Assembly (NCBI GenBank): GCA_020723665.1
Contig: DYIL01000014.1
Coordinates: 1-64,000 of the forward strand
Direction of reading: 5' to 3'
Length of the DNA: 64,000 nucleotides
Source: Methyloversatilis universalis
Lineage (GTDB): Bacteria > Pseudomonadota > Gammaproteobacteria > Methylococcales > Methylococcaceae
This document shows, piece after piece, positions 32,918 through 43,044 of the stretch; position 1 is the stretch's first letter, and each line of letters begins with the position of its first letter. The notes under the pieces are model-generated. The model was not told where the DNA came from and did not search any database. It saw nothing but the letters and a program-made list of their open reading frames with translations. The position numbers and the translations under genes are program-made.

Positions 32918-34229
32918 GGCGGGCGGCCTCGGGATGCCAGGCAAAGCTGTGGGCGATCCCGGCCAGTAAAATCCAATAGGCCCGGCAGTCGCCGTGCAGA
33001 ATGCGGAAGTCGAACAGGCTCCATACGGCCAGGAGAATAAAGCAGCCGGTCAGAAACGCGAAATGGTCTTTCGGCAGAATCCCGGTCTTATAGCCGCGCC
33101 AGACGTTTTTCATCATCAGAAGAACCGTTGCAAGCAAGACCAGGGCGCCCAAAAGGCCGAAGCGGACGAGGATTTCCAGATACGTGTTATGAAAATGGTC
33201 CATCCAATCCGCTCCTTTCTCCTGTGGATGGATCAGTTCGGGCCGGCCGCTGGTCTCGATGAGATGTTCGGTAGAGCCGGGACCCCAGCCGAACCAGGGC
33301 CGCTGCAAAAACTTTTGCAGTCCGAATTTCTGAACGTCGTGACGAAAACCGATCGAGGTGCGTGGCAATGGCTCGTTCTCCCCTTGCAGGATCGACGAAA
33401 CGGCCCGGTTCTCTTGAATGAGCCGGGTGCGGATTTCATCCTGGTTGAGGGCAAACAGACCCGCCACGACACCCAGAGCGAGAAGCAGGAAAGGAGCCGA
33501 TGTTCTGATCGGAAGATCGGTTTGTCCGCCATGCGAAAAACAGCGGATACCCAACGCAATGGGGACGGCTATCAGCGCGGCGAGCCAGGCTCCGCGGGAT
33601 TTGGAGGACAGCAGCATGAAACTGGACAGATACAGGGCGCTGAGCCAACAGGCTAGGCGTAAAAGGTCGCGCGGAGTGCCCGCGCGGCTGCTCCAGATGC
33701 GAGGCGTGAAGACCAGGAGTCCCAAAATCGCCGAAGCGGACACGAGACCGGCGAAGATGATTCGGAGTTTGAAGCCGGTTCTCGCGGTGACCGTCATGTG
33801 ATACACGTTCGACCAATCGGCCTTCCAAAGCATACCGATCAGCAGTCCCGCGGCTGCCAGGATCAGCGTCCGGTGGATGCGCCGCAAGTCGCCGCGCAAC
33901 CACCAGGCCAGCGGCAGAAAGGCGAACAGCTTGAGCCAGTTCGAGGCGTCCCGGATCTGGAGTTTGCGGGTGTCGGTAAATTCCTCGATCGCAAAGTAAG
34001 CCCCGATGGCCATGTAAATCGAGAAAGCGGCGAAAAGCCGGAACATGGGATCGCGGCGGAACATCGGCCATGCCGACGGCGCCAACAGAAATGCCAGCGA
34101 AAATAGGGCTAATGCGATATTCGCTCCGGCCGCACTCAGCCAGGCAAAAAAGGCGAAAGCCAAGGCGGCCGTGACGCCGGTATAATCGACGTATTTATGG
34201 ATCGGGGGGGCGGTGACTCCTGCGACCAT
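32910..34229 (-). CDS. O-antigen ligase/polymerase-like membrane protein (WaaL/Wzy_C)
   Basis: The protein has 439 residues from the Met at 34229, with about ten or more predicted membrane helices. The large periplasmic loop has the Wzy_C-type features LQRPWFGWGPGSTEH and HFHNTYLEILVRFGLLGALV, whose HNTYLE is the best family mark. Such proteins join O-antigen or other polymer chains to lipid A-core in the periplasm. The upstream open frame extension lacks a membrane-protein start. It overlaps the downstream GT4 by 8 bases and is divergent from msbA, so lipid A-core export and ligation genes are neighbours. Confidence 0.82.
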   Translation of the reverse strand: MVAGVTAPPIHKYVDYTGVTAALAFAFFAWLSAAGANIALALFSLAFLLAPSAWPMFRRDPMFRLFAAFSIYMAIGAYFAIEEFTDTRKLQIRDASNWLKLFAFLPLAWWLRGDLRRIHRTLILAAAGLLIGMLWKADWSNVYHMTVTARTGFKLRIIFAGLVSASAILGLLVFTPRIWSSRAGTPRDLLRLACWLSALYLSSFMLLSSKSRGAWLAALIAVPIALGIRCFSHGGQTDLPIRTSAPFLLLALGVVAGLFALNQDEIRTRLIQENRAVSSILQGENEPLPRTSIGFRHDVQKFGLQKFLQRPWFGWGPGSTEHLIETSGRPELIHPQEKGADWMDHFHNTYLEILVRFGLLGALVLLATVLLMMKNVWRGYKTGILPKDHFAFLTGCFILLAVWSLFDFRILHGDCRAYWILLAGIAHSFAWHPEAARHD

Positions 34230-34331
34230 TGAATGTTTTCTATCTGTGTGAAAAATCCGCGATTCTAGCAAAGTCGAACGGGGCGCTTGAGAAATCAGGT
34301 CGGCCCTTACTTCTCCACGCTGTACGAGTTC

Positions 34332-36134
34332 ATGAGCGAAAAACACTCCGACCGAAAGCCGCTTACCGACGGAATGATCGTCTATCGGCGGCTGCTCAAA
34401 TACGCTTTACCCTACTGGAAGATGTTTCTGGCCTCGATCGTGGCCATGATCGCCTACGCTTCGCTGGGGCCGGCTTTCGCCAAGCTGATCCAGCCGCTCA
34501 TCGACGGCAGTTTCATCGAGAATGACCCCGAAATTCTGCGCCAGGCCCCCTTCATCTTGCTGGGCCTGTCGATCGCACGCGGCATTGCCGGGTTTGCCGG
34601 AGACTATTGTTCCGGGTGGGTAGGGCGGCGGGTGATCGCCGATCTCCGCCGGGATTTGTTCGATCAACTCCTCAATCTTCCCTGCACCTACTACGATCAC
34701 GCCTCATCGGGGCAGTTGCTCGCCAAGCTGCTCTACAACACCGAGCAGGTGGCGAATTCCCTGACCAAGGGCGTGGTCGCGGTGTTCAAGGACGGCTTGA
34801 CCATCGTCGGACTGACTCTGCTGATGGTTTACGAAAATGCCTTGTTGTCCCTGGTTTTCATGGTGGTCGGCCCGGTGCTCGGCGTCAGCATTCGCCTGGT
34901 CAGCAAGCGTTTCCGCAAGATCAGCATGCGCATCCAGGAGTCCATGGGCAATGTCGGCCACGTCGCGCAGGAGGTGATCGACGCCCAACGCATCGTCAAG
35001 GTATTCAACGGGAAGGACTACGAGGCGCAAAAGTTCGCGAAGGAAAACGAACGCAACCAGCGGCGGCAGATGAAGCTCATTGCCACGGACGCGATCAGCG
35101 GCTCGATCATTCAGCTCATCTATATCAGCGGGTTCGCGGCGATTCTGTACGTGGTTTCGCTGGATTCGGTACGCCACACCATCACGCCCGGCAGCCTGAT
35201 CGCCTTCATCGCGGCGATGGCCATGATGCTGAGCCCGATCAAGCGTGCCACCCAGGTGCTCAACATCATGCAGAAAGGCATCGCCGCAGGCGACAGCATC
35301 TTCGAACTGCTGGACAAGGAACGCGAGCACGATGGCGGAACGCGGGAACTCGATGCGGTACAGGGACATATCGAATACGACAGTGTCACCCTCGCCTATC
35401 GCGAGGGCGGAGATTATGCGCTGAAGAATATCGACCTGACGGTAAAGCCCGGCGAAACCATTGCCTTGGTCGGGCAGTCAGGGAGCGGGAAGACCTCGCT
35501 GATACGTTTGCTGCCCCGACTTTACGAACCGACCCAGGGCGAAATCCGCCTCGACGGACGGGACATACGGGAATTTACCTTAAGCAGCCTGCGCCGGTAC
35601 ATCGCTTATGTGGGGCAGGAAGTCACCTTGTTCAACGACAGCGTCGCCAACAATATCGCTTACGGCTGCCGGGAATCGGTGAGCTTCGAGGAGATTAGGC
35701 AAGCGGCCAGGACCGCCCATGCGCTGGAATTCATCGAAGGGCTGCCGCAAGGCTTCGAAACGGTCGTCGGCCAGCAAGGCATCGTGCTCTCGGGCGGACA
35801 ACGGCAACGCATCGCGATCGCGCGCGCCGTGCTCAAGAATGCGCCTATCCTGATACTCGATGAGGCGACGTCGGCGCTGGACGCGGAATCGGAGCGTCAT
35901 GTCCAGGAAGCTTTGGAGGTCCTGATGAAAGGCAGGACTACCCTGGTCATCGCGCATCGTCTGTCCACCATACAGAACGCGGACCGGATCTACGTCATGC
36001 GCGACGGCCGCATCATCGAAAGCGGCACTCACGAACAATTGCTGCGCGGACAGTCGTATTACGCGGAGCTTCATCGTTTGCAGTTCGAGCACAAGACGCT
36101 CAGGTCAACTCCGCATGTCCACGCAATGTCTTAG
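34332..36134 (+). CDS. msbA: Lipid A export ATP-binding/permease MsbA
   Basis: The protein has 600 residues from MSEKHSDRK; the open frame starts 15 codons earlier without support. It is a half ABC exporter with six membrane helices (about 25-300), followed by the ATPase with Walker A GQSGSGKT (380-387), signature LSGGQRQR (about 486) and Walker B ILILDEATSALD (about 503-514). It flips lipid A-core across the inner membrane as a homodimer. The divergent O-antigen ligase gene fits this role. A MITE of family B begins 19 bases after the stop codon. Confidence 0.93.
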   Translation: MSEKHSDRKPLTDGMIVYRRLLKYALPYWKMFLASIVAMIAYASLGPAFAKLIQPLIDGSFIENDPEILRQAPFILLGLSIARGIAGFAGDYCSGWVGRRVIADLRRDLFDQLLNLPCTYYDHASSGQLLAKLLYNTEQVANSLTKGVVAVFKDGLTIVGLTLLMVYENALLSLVFMVVGPVLGVSIRLVSKRFRKISMRIQESMGNVGHVAQEVIDAQRIVKVFNGKDYEAQKFAKENERNQRRQMKLIATDAISGSIIQLIYISGFAAILYVVSLDSVRHTITPGSLIAFIAAMAMMLSPIKRATQVLNIMQKGIAAGDSIFELLDKEREHDGGTRELDAVQGHIEYDSVTLAYREGGDYALKNIDLTVKPGETIALVGQSGSGKTSLIRLLPRLYEPTQGEIRLDGRDIREFTLSSLRRYIAYVGQEVTLFNDSVANNIAYGCRESVSFEEIRQAARTAHALEFIEGLPQGFETVVGQQGIVLSGGQRQRIAIARAVLKNAPILILDEATSALDAESERHVQEALEVLMKGRTTLVIAHRLSTIQNADRIYVMRDGRIIESGTHEQLLRGQSYYAELHRLQFEHKTLRSTPHVHAMS

Positions 36135-36153
36135 AGGCTTGGAACGCCTTGAA

Positions 36154-36299
36154 CCTAGAAACGGCAGTTGACCGCTTCGATGCACCGGAAAAGTGGGATG
36201 CCGTGAGCGAAGCGAACCGCCCTTCGACCAGGCTCAGGACAGGCTTGCCGGGCGCCCCGCCCGCCGCACACTCGAGCACGTCCAACTGCCGTTTCTAGG
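36154..36299. repeat. MITE-like element, family B (copy 1), with 5-bp target duplication
   Basis: This 146-bp element is bounded by inverted repeats CCTAGAAACGGCAGTTG and CAACTGCCGTTTCTAGG. It is flanked on both sides by TTGAA, a perfect 5-bp direct repeat that indicates transposition. The interior holds a CCTTCGACCAGGCTCAGGAC palindromic unit. Copy 2 is at 47850-48193 in inverted orientation. It has no coding capacity. Confidence 0.85.
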
Positions 36300-36549
36300 T
36301 TGAAGCCTTTGGACTAGACGCCTTCGTCGGCAAACGATCGTCGGCCTACGCTAAGACTCGGTTTCGTCGAAAAATGCGGATTTCGGGGATTTCGGGCGCA
36401 AACGGTTGACTAAAGTCGGGAGAGATATTGCGGTTTTGTTCGTTTCGGCCTATGGTGTGTCCGCTCGCATGTAACTGCCGGGGCACGGTTTAAATCCACG
36501 CGGGGTCTGCGAGTTGACAGAAACCATAAGAAGAGGAGGAGTAAGGATC

Positions 36550-36954
36550 ATGATGCAATTGCTGGTCGGTCTGACGGTGATTTTCGTCGTCTTTGTAATC
36601 TACGAAGTATTCAAGACGGTGTCCCGGTCGGAAAGCGCGCCATCCTCCGAGGCGGCGCCGGAGCCGAAAGCCGCGGAAGCCGCCGGTAAGCCCGCAGTCG
36701 CGGAAGCGGCCGAGGCCGTCGCAGCGGAGGCTGCGCATGCCGAACGAGGCGCACAGTTGCGCAATCCGGCAACCGGCGAAGTTTCCCCGGCGCCGACAAA
36801 TTATCGCTTCGCGAAGAAGTGGGTCAAAGAAGCCTTGGTGGCGGAAGGACTGCTGGATCGTGTCTACAAGCCCACGGAGCTGAACGACGCGGTTGCCGCG
36901 AAGACCAAAGACGCTTTGGATAAGCTCAAGACTCTGGATAAATACCGAGCTTGA
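36550..36954 (+). CDS. Hypothetical membrane-anchored Ala/Glu-rich protein
   Basis: The protein has 134 residues when started at the ATG 36550, which is preceded by GAGGAGGAG at an ideal distance. It has one N-terminal membrane helix (LLVGLTVIFVVFVIYEVF), then a low-complexity Ala/Glu/Pro linker (about 28-70) and a more ordered, charged C-terminal part (FAKKWVKEALVAEGLLDRVY). The form suggests an inner-membrane anchor with a periplasmic or cytoplasmic spacer. No family is recognised. It stands alone, convergent with pilR, and the strong ribosome site favours a real gene. Confidence 0.6.
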   Translation: MMQLLVGLTVIFVVFVIYEVFKTVSRSESAPSSEAAPEPKAAEAAGKPAVAEAAEAVAAEAAHAERGAQLRNPATGEVSPAPTNYRFAKKWVKEALVAEGLLDRVYKPTELNDAVAAKTKDALDKLKTLDKYRA

Positions 36955-37051
36955 CGGTTCGTCTACTGGAGAAATCCCTCAGACGTTTTGGTTCAGAGCG
37001 ACGGCTGATTCGCCTTCCTTGTGTATCTCGGCCGTCCATCCTCGCCGGTTC

Positions 37052-38398
37052 TCAATCCAGCCCCAGCTTTTTCAGCTTGTAGCGCAGCGCGCGGAAGGTT
37101 ATTCCCAATTGTTTTGCCGCCGCCGTCCGGTTCCATCGGGTTTTTTCCAGCGCTTTGACGATTGCCTGCTTCTCGATCTCGTCCATATAGTTTTCCAAAG
37201 ATAGGCCATGTCCCCCCACGGGGCTCTCATCCGGCGCAGCCGGGAAAGCCGTTTCGATCGCTTTAGGAAGATTCAGGTCCTCGACCAGGATGCGATGCCC
37301 TTCGCAGAGTGCGACGGCGCGTTCCAAGATATTTTCGAGCTCCCGCACGTTGCCCGGAAACGGATAGTTCAGAAGCGCGCTCAAGGCCTCTGGGCTTAGT
37401 TCGGCTTTGGCGTCTCCAGGGGGGGTAAGTTTTGCGAGTATATGGTCGACCAGAGCCGGAATATCGCTGCGGCGTTCGCGTAAGGGCGGAACGTGCATCT
37501 CGATCACGTTGATGCGGTAGAAAAGGTCTTGCCGGAAGTCGCCGTTTCGGACCATCTCGGCGAGATTCTTGTGGGTGGCGCTTACGATCCGTACGTCCAC
37601 CGGAATTTCGCGGGGTTCGCCCAGCGGCCGAATCGATTTTTCCTGGATCGCGCGTAACAGCTTGACCTGCAGCGACAGCGGCAGGTCGGCGACCTCGTCC
37701 AGGAACAGCGTTCCGCCGTGGGCCGCCTGAAATAGCCCCTGCTTGTCCCCGACCGCCCCGGTGAAACTGCCTTTTCTGTGGCCGAAAAATTCGCTTTCCA
37801 TCAAATCGTGCGGTATCGCACCGCAGTTCACCGCGACGAAGGGTTTCTCGGAGCGCGGACTCATGGCGTGGATGAGTCTCGCGACCAGTTCCTTGCCGGT
37901 ACCCGATTCGCCACTGATGAAGATGGGCGCCTGGTTGCGTGATAGCTTGGTGATTTTGGAACGGATCTCCCGTATCGCCGGCGAATCGCCGAGCAAGATG
38001 TGTCGGGAGCGCCGGTCCCCCCCTTCTTGCCGAACGAGCTTGAGCGCGCTGTTGACGAGATTCCTGAGTACCTGTAGATCCAAGGGCTTGGAGACGAAAT
38101 CGAAGGCGCCGCTTTTTAATGCCCGAATGGCGGATTCCATATTGCCGTGGGCGGTGATGACCGCGACCGGCAGTTTCGGATGGTTGAGCTGGATGAACTC
38201 CACCAAGTCCAAACCGTCGCCGTCCGGCAGTCTCATGTCGGTCAGGCAAAGATCGAAATGGCGGTTTTGCAGGCACTCTCTGGCTTGGCGCAGTTCGCCG
38301 GCCGTCAGCACGTCGATATCCATACGCCGGAGCGTGATTTCCAGCAGTTCGCGGATGGCGGGTTCGTCATCGACGACCAGAGCGGACGGTTTGTTCAT
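37052..38398 (-). CDS. pilR: Sigma-54-dependent response regulator PilR
   Basis: This 448-residue NtrC-type activator has a receiver domain with phospho-acceptor Asp54 (TDMRLPDGDG), an AAA+ domain with Walker A GESGTGKE, sigma-54 contact loop GSFTGA (the usual GAFTGA with Ser for Ala) and Walker B LFLDEV, then a Fis-type helix-turn-helix (NRTAAAKQLGITFRALRYKL). With the adjacent kinase it matches the PilS-PilR pair that drives pilin transcription. Its start overlaps the end of pilS by 4 bases. No pilin gene is in the window, so regulation of type IV pili is inferred from homology. Confidence 0.9.
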   Translation of the reverse strand: MNKPSALVVDDEPAIRELLEITLRRMDIDVLTAGELRQARECLQNRHFDLCLTDMRLPDGDGLDLVEFIQLNHPKLPVAVITAHGNMESAIRALKSGAFDFVSKPLDLQVLRNLVNSALKLVRQEGGDRRSRHILLGDSPAIREIRSKITKLSRNQAPIFISGESGTGKELVARLIHAMSPRSEKPFVAVNCGAIPHDLMESEFFGHRKGSFTGAVGDKQGLFQAAHGGTLFLDEVADLPLSLQVKLLRAIQEKSIRPLGEPREIPVDVRIVSATHKNLAEMVRNGDFRQDLFYRINVIEMHVPPLRERRSDIPALVDHILAKLTPPGDAKAELSPEALSALLNYPFPGNVRELENILERAVALCEGHRILVEDLNLPKAIETAFPAAPDESPVGGHGLSLENYMDEIEKQAIVKALEKTRWNRTAAAKQLGITFRALRYKLKKLGLD

Positions 38399-40014
38399 AA
38401 TTCGATCGTGGTTTTTTCAGCATCGGCGAGACGGAGCCGGAAGCAACCGCCACCGGTCACGGGCTCGTATTCCAGTTTAGCTTGGTTGAGTTCGGCCAGT
38501 TCGCGCGCGATGTAAAGTCCGAGTCCGGTGCCGCTGGACGAGGTCGTGAAAAAAGGCTCGAACATTTGCTGAACGGTTTGGCTGTCGATGGGGGGCGCGT
38601 GATCGATGACCTCGACGCAGGGTTCCTGCCGTTGACGCCTTACCCGCACTCGGACCGCACCGCGCTGCGGCTGGCCGTATTTCAATGCATTCGAGAAAAG
38701 GTTTTCGAGGATCTGCTTGAGATGGCTGGGATCGACCAGGACCAGCGCATGATCGATTCTGACATCGAGCTGGAAAGCATTTTCACGCAAGCCTTGAGCC
38801 ATCCGATAGTCCCTCAGACATTTTTTGACGCTGGCTGCCAAAGAAAGGACTTCCCGTTTCGATTGGCTTCTTCTCGAGATTTGGAGCACGTTTTCGATGA
38901 TGACATTGACCCGTGCGGTATGGTCGAGAATGATCTGCGTCAGACGGTGGTCCTGCGCTTCCAGCGAAGAGCTCTCCGCCAACAGTTGAGCGGCATGGCT
39001 GATCGCAGTCAGAGGGTTGCGAATCTCGTGGGCGATGCTGGCTGTGAGTCGGCCGAGTGAGGCCAGCTTGCCTTGCTGAACCCGCTGATTGTACAAGGCG
39101 CTGTCTTCCAGGAACCCCATATAAAGCGGCGGACGAGTGCGACCTAGGCGCGTGAAGCGGACTTGCACGGGTTGCCCTGCGCGGGAGCCGAGAGTCACCG
39201 TGGCCGGGCTCGAATCGTCCAGCCACGCCCAAAACAGCTCCGCCAATTCCGGGCAGGCGGTTTCCAAGAATCGAGCGGTCGCGGGTATGCCGAGGAGGCG
39301 AGCGGCGGAGTCGTTCATCATCCGTATGCGTCGCTGTTCGTCGATGACGACGATGCCGGACTGCAGGTGGCGGATGATGAATTCGTTGAGCTGCCTAAGA
39401 TTGGCGAGATCGGCGCCACGCTGCGCGGCGATCGCTTCGCTCCGTTCGGCGCGCCCGGCCAGCACGAGGGCGAGGATCGCGATGCCGAAGAACGAGGCGC
39501 CGAGCATGCCGGCGTAAGTGTAAGCGGGTTCGAAAGCTCCGAGAAGATCGGCGTAAGCTTCCTCGCCCAATACCGCGACACTTGCGAACGCCGCCAGCAG
39601 CAAAGCGCAGCGGCCGCCGGTCAAGATGCCACCGGCCGCCACGGACAAGGCCAATAACACGCCCATGCCGGACTCGACGCCCCCCGAGGCGTGCATGGCG
39701 ATGGGGATCATGACGATATCGGTGAGCACGTGCATCTGCGCTTGAAGCGAGAAAGCCGGGCGACGTAGGAGCAGCGGAACGGCCGAGAAAAAGGTGGATC
39801 CCAGATAAAGGCTACTGACGGCCGCATAAAGTCCAGGGTTGTGTTTGCCCAGCGACGACGGCAGCGCCCCGAGAAAAAACAGAAAAACCAGGATGCTGCC
39901 CAGCGTCAGGCGGTAGAGGAGATAAACCGTCAGCGCCTGCCAGGCTTGATTTTCGGGAATGCGGTAATGTTTGGAGAACGGACAGGGTGATATTGGCTTG
40001 TTGTCGAAGTCCAT
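38395..40014 (-). CDS. pilS: Sensor histidine kinase PilS
   Basis: The protein has 539 residues from MDFDNKPIS (40014). Six N-terminal membrane helices (about 25-190) are followed by a PAS-like segment, the dimerisation/phospho-acceptor helix with His329 in AHEIRNPLTAI, the N-box NLFSNALKYG and the G-box GTGLGLYIARELAEL. Architecture and neighbour match PilS, which senses pilin subunits in the membrane and phosphorylates PilR. Its gene is divergent from sucC, with about 270 bases between them. Confidence 0.88.
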   Translation of the reverse strand: MDFDNKPISPCPFSKHYRIPENQAWQALTVYLLYRLTLGSILVFLFFLGALPSSLGKHNPGLYAAVSSLYLGSTFFSAVPLLLRRPAFSLQAQMHVLTDIVMIPIAMHASGGVESGMGVLLALSVAAGGILTGGRCALLLAAFASVAVLGEEAYADLLGAFEPAYTYAGMLGASFFGIAILALVLAGRAERSEAIAAQRGADLANLRQLNEFIIRHLQSGIVVIDEQRRIRMMNDSAARLLGIPATARFLETACPELAELFWAWLDDSSPATVTLGSRAGQPVQVRFTRLGRTRPPLYMGFLEDSALYNQRVQQGKLASLGRLTASIAHEIRNPLTAISHAAQLLAESSSLEAQDHRLTQIILDHTARVNVIIENVLQISRRSQSKREVLSLAASVKKCLRDYRMAQGLRENAFQLDVRIDHALVLVDPSHLKQILENLFSNALKYGQPQRGAVRVRVRRQRQEPCVEVIDHAPPIDSQTVQQMFEPFFTTSSSGTGLGLYIARELAELNQAKLEYEPVTGGGCFRLRLADAEKTTIEL

Positions 40015-40281
40015 CGTCCGTCGCAAGCGTTTGTTAAGCGCAGAGTGGCCTCATTCCGGGCGGTTCAGTCGGCGCCGCCCGATTCGTGCAAGCGATCGCA
40101 CAAACAGTAGACGCGATCGTTTCGTTGGACTCGGGGTCTCACCCGAATTCAGGGCCGGTGCGCGCTGTTGTGGCATGGTTGCAGTGCGGTTTCGGAGCGG
40201 GTCTATTAGAATAGCCGTAACCATTAGAGTAGCATCGATTTGAGGATTGATGCCCGGCGCGAGTGCTAGACGGAGTACCCG

Positions 40282-41442
40282 ATGAACTTACATGAATATC
40301 AGGCGAAACATTTGTTCTCGTCATACGGCCTGCCGGTTCCCCGCGGCACGCCGGCGTTTTCCGAGCGGGAAGCGGTCGAGGCGGCGGCGGCCCTGGGTGG
40401 CGGACGATGGGTGGTGAAGGCCCAGGTCCACGCCGGCGGACGCGGCAAGGCGGGCGGCGTCAAGCTGGTCGACAGCGTCGATGCGGTCGGGATCGCCGCC
40501 GGTCAGTTGCTGGGTTCCCGCCTGGTCACCGCCCAGACGGGCGCCGCCGGCTTGCCGGTCAATGCCGTGCTGGTCGAGGAAGTCCGTCCGATCGCGCACG
40601 AGCTTTACCTGAGCGCGCTGGTGGACAGAGCCAGCGCACGGGTGTTGTTTTTGGCGTCCAATGCCGGCGGCATGGACATCGAGGAAGTGGCCGCGCGGCA
40701 TCCCGAAAAGATCCTGAGCCTGACGGTCGATCCCGCCGTGGGGCTGCAAGCCTACCAGTGCCGGGAAATCGGCTTTTCCCTCGGGCTCAAGGGCGATCAG
40801 GTCAAGGTTTTGACCAAGATCATGAACGGCATGTTCCGGCTGTTCATGGACAAGGATTTGAGCCAGATCGAGATCAATCCGCTGGTGGTGACGGAAGACG
40901 GTGACTTGCTGGTGCTGGACGCCAAGATCAACGTCGACGACAACGCTCTGTTCGCCCATACCGATTTGGCGGAACTTCGCGATCCGTCCCAGGAGGACCC
41001 CAAGGAGTCCGCGGCGCGCCAGCACGGGCTGAGCTATGTCACGTTGGACGGCAATATAGGCTGCATGGTGAACGGTGCCGGGCTCGCCATGGCGACCATG
41101 GACGTCATCGAGTTGTACGGGGGCGAGCCGGCCAACTTCCTGGACGTGGGCGGCGGAACCACGGCGGAGAAAGTCGCCGAGGCATTCAAATTGATTTTGT
41201 CCGACGCCAAGGTGAAAGCCGTTCTGGTGAACATCTTCGGCGGCATCGTGCGCTGCAATCTGATCGCCGAAGGCATCATTTCGGCGGTCAAAGAGGTGCA
41301 CATTCAGGTGCCGGTGATCGTCCGGCTCGAAGGAACCAATGCCGAGGAAGGCCGGCGCTTGCTCGATGAGTCCGGCTTGGCGCTGATTACCGCATCGGAT
41401 TTGGACGAAGCGGCTAAAAAAGCTGTGGAGGCTGCGCGATGA
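40282..41442 (+). CDS. sucC: Succinyl-CoA ligase (ADP-forming) beta subunit
   Basis: This 386-residue ATP-grasp protein starts [20 protein letters not shown]. The ATP-binding stretch [20 protein letters not shown], the metal-binding [10 protein letters not shown] and the CoA-ligase domain with [17 protein letters not shown] follow. Together with SucD it makes succinyl-CoA or succinate with ADP/ATP in the citric acid cycle. The paralogous malate-CoA ligase of serine-cycle bacteria is similar; the sequence reads as SucC, but the two cannot be separated safely by eye. The stop overlaps the sucD start (ATGA). Confidence 0.92.
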   Translation: MNLHEYQAKHLFSSYGLPVPRGTPAFSEREAVEAAAALGGGRWVVKAQVHAGGRGKAGGVKLVDSVDAVGIAAGQLLGSRLVTAQTGAAGLPVNAVLVEEVRPIAHELYLSALVDRASARVLFLASNAGGMDIEEVAARHPEKILSLTVDPAVGLQAYQCREIGFSLGLKGDQVKVLTKIMNGMFRLFMDKDLSQIEINPLVVTEDGDLLVLDAKINVDDNALFAHTDLAELRDPSQEDPKESAARQHGLSYVTLDGNIGCMVNGAGLAMATMDVIELYGGEPANFLDVGGGTTAEKVAEAFKLILSDAKVKAVLVNIFGGIVRCNLIAEGIISAVKEVHIQVPVIVRLEGTNAEEGRRLLDESGLALITASDLDEAAKKAVEAAR

Positions 41443-42314
41443 GCATACTCGTCGACAAGAATACCAAGGTCATTTGCCAAGGCTTCACCGGCAAGCAGGC
41501 CACCTTTCATTCTCAGCAGTGCCTAGAGTACGGCACCCGACTGGTCGGTGGCGTGACGCCCGGGCGCGGCGGGCAAACCCATCTGAATCTGCCGGTGTTC
41601 GACACGGTCAAGCAGGCGGTTCGCGAAACGGGCGCCACGGCCAGTATGATATACGTGCCGCCGCCGTTCGCAGCGGACGCCATCCTCGAAGCGGCCGATG
41701 CGGGGATCAAAGTGATCGTCTGCATCACCGAGGGCATTCCCGTCCTGCATATGCTGCGGGTCAAAGCGGCCCTGGCCCATTACGACACCGCCCTGATCGG
41801 TCCCAACTGCCCCGGCGTGATCACGCCCGGCGAATGCAAGATCGGCATCATGCCCGGCTTCATTCATCAGAAGGGCTCGGTGGGCATCGTGTCCCGCTCC
41901 GGCACGCTGACATACGAAGCCGTGCATCAAACGACCAAAGCCGGGCTCGGTCAGAGCACCTGCGTCGGGATCGGCGGCGATCCCATCAAGGGTCTTGATT
42001 TCATCGATCTCCTGGCTATGTTCCAGAACGACGACGAGACCAAGGGCATCATTCTGGTCGGTGAAATCGGCGGCAGCGCCGAGGAGGAAGCGGCCGAATA
42101 CATCAAGTCGCACGTCACCAAGCCGGTGGTCGGCTATATCGCCGGTCTCACCGCGCCGCCCGGAAAACGGATGGGCCATGCCGGTGCCATCATCACCGGC
42201 GGCAAAGGGACGGGGAAGAGCAAGGTAGAGGCGCTCCGGGCGGCCGGCGTGGAAGTCGTCGACACGCCTACGGATATGGGACAGCGAATGAGTGCGTTGT
42301 TGGGGAGGCCATGA
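41439..42314 (+). CDS. sucD: Succinyl-CoA ligase (ADP-forming) alpha subunit
   Basis: The protein has 291 residues. It starts [20 protein letters not shown], the CoA-binding Rossmann part, and contains [20 protein letters not shown] and the phosphohistidine loop [16 protein letters not shown] with His247, the equivalent of His246 in E. coli. It is translationally coupled to sucC. There is no 2-oxoglutarate dehydrogenase gene next to it, unlike in many enterics. Confidence 0.93.
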   Translation: MSILVDKNTKVICQGFTGKQATFHSQQCLEYGTRLVGGVTPGRGGQTHLNLPVFDTVKQAVRETGATASMIYVPPPFAADAILEAADAGIKVIVCITEGIPVLHMLRVKAALAHYDTALIGPNCPGVITPGECKIGIMPGFIHQKGSVGIVSRSGTLTYEAVHQTTKAGLGQSTCVGIGGDPIKGLDFIDLLAMFQNDDETKGIILVGEIGGSAEEEAAEYIKSHVTKPVVGYIAGLTAPPGKRMGHAGAIITGGKGTGKSKVEALRAAGVEVVDTPTDMGQRMSALLGRP

Positions 42315-42411
42315 AAAGCCTTTTTCTTTCTATGGCATCCAACATGTAGGCCGGGTTGAGGAACGAAACCCGGCATTCTCGCGGGGTCGCCGTCGAACTG
42401 ACGAAAGGGGG

Positions 42412-42966
42412 CTAGCCTCCCCCCATTCTGCGCTGATCCGGCGTGATGGTTTCCAGCCTGAACGCGTAATTGCCCTGTTTGCGATCGGCGAAAAACAAAC
42501 GCAGCGACCTATGAACCGTTTCGAAGGAGATTTCGTTCCAGGGGATTTCGTCTTCCCGAAACAGACGCGCCTCCAGGGTTTCCAAGCCGGCGGAGTAACG
42601 TTCTTCCAGCATGCGGGCGCGAAAGAACACGTACACCTGCGAGATGTGCGGCAGGCTGAAGATGGTATACACCGACTCGAGCTCCACCTCGATATTGGCT
42701 TCCTCGCGGGCTTCGCGGCGCGCCGCGTCGGGCAGAGTCTCGCCGAGTTCCATGAAACCCGCCGGCAGGGTCCAATAGCCAAGACGCGGTTCGATGGCGC
42801 GTTTGCACAACAGTATCCGATCCTGCCAGATAGGAATGCATCCTGCTATCAGCTTGGGGTTCTGATAATGGATGGTTCCGCAGGAATCGCAGATGTAACG
42901 CGGGCGGTCGTCACCTTCGGGTATGCCCGTCCGGAGCGAAGTTCCGCAATGTGTGCAATAGTTCAT
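42412..42966 (-). CDS. Nudix hydrolase with N-terminal zinc ribbon
   Basis: The protein has 184 residues. A zinc ribbon (CTHC at 4-7 and CDSC at about 27-30) precedes a Nudix domain with box GFMELGETLPDAARREAREE followed by ANIEVE; the residue just before the final hydrophobic is Asn instead of the usual Gly. It resembles NudC-like or ADP-ribose pyrophosphatases that act on NADH, ADP-ribose or related nucleotides. The ATG at 42966 is chosen over a TTG three bases upstream. The substrate is not predictable. Confidence 0.85.
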   Translation of the reverse strand: MNYCTHCGTSLRTGIPEGDDRPRYICDSCGTIHYQNPKLIAGCIPIWQDRILLCKRAIEPRLGYWTLPAGFMELGETLPDAARREAREEANIEVELESVYTIFSLPHISQVYVFFRARMLEERYSAGLETLEARLFREDEIPWNEISFETVHRSLRLFFADRKQGNYAFRLETITPDQRRMGGG

Positions 42967-43044
42967 CAAGTGTATAGTCCGTCAAGCTTGGGCGGCCCAT
43001 TCGCCGTGAATGTGGGAATGCTCCGGCCCGTCGGTGTCCTTTGG

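Noticed and set aside
31916-33040. 374-codon plus-strand frame opposite GT4 and O-antigen ligase
   Set aside because: It is an antisense shadow of two supported genes.
40282-42314. Malate-CoA ligase (mtkA/mtkB) instead of sucCD
   Set aside because: N-terminal and ligand regions read as succinyl-CoA ligase and no serine-cycle genes are adjacent. A tree would be needed to exclude it fully.
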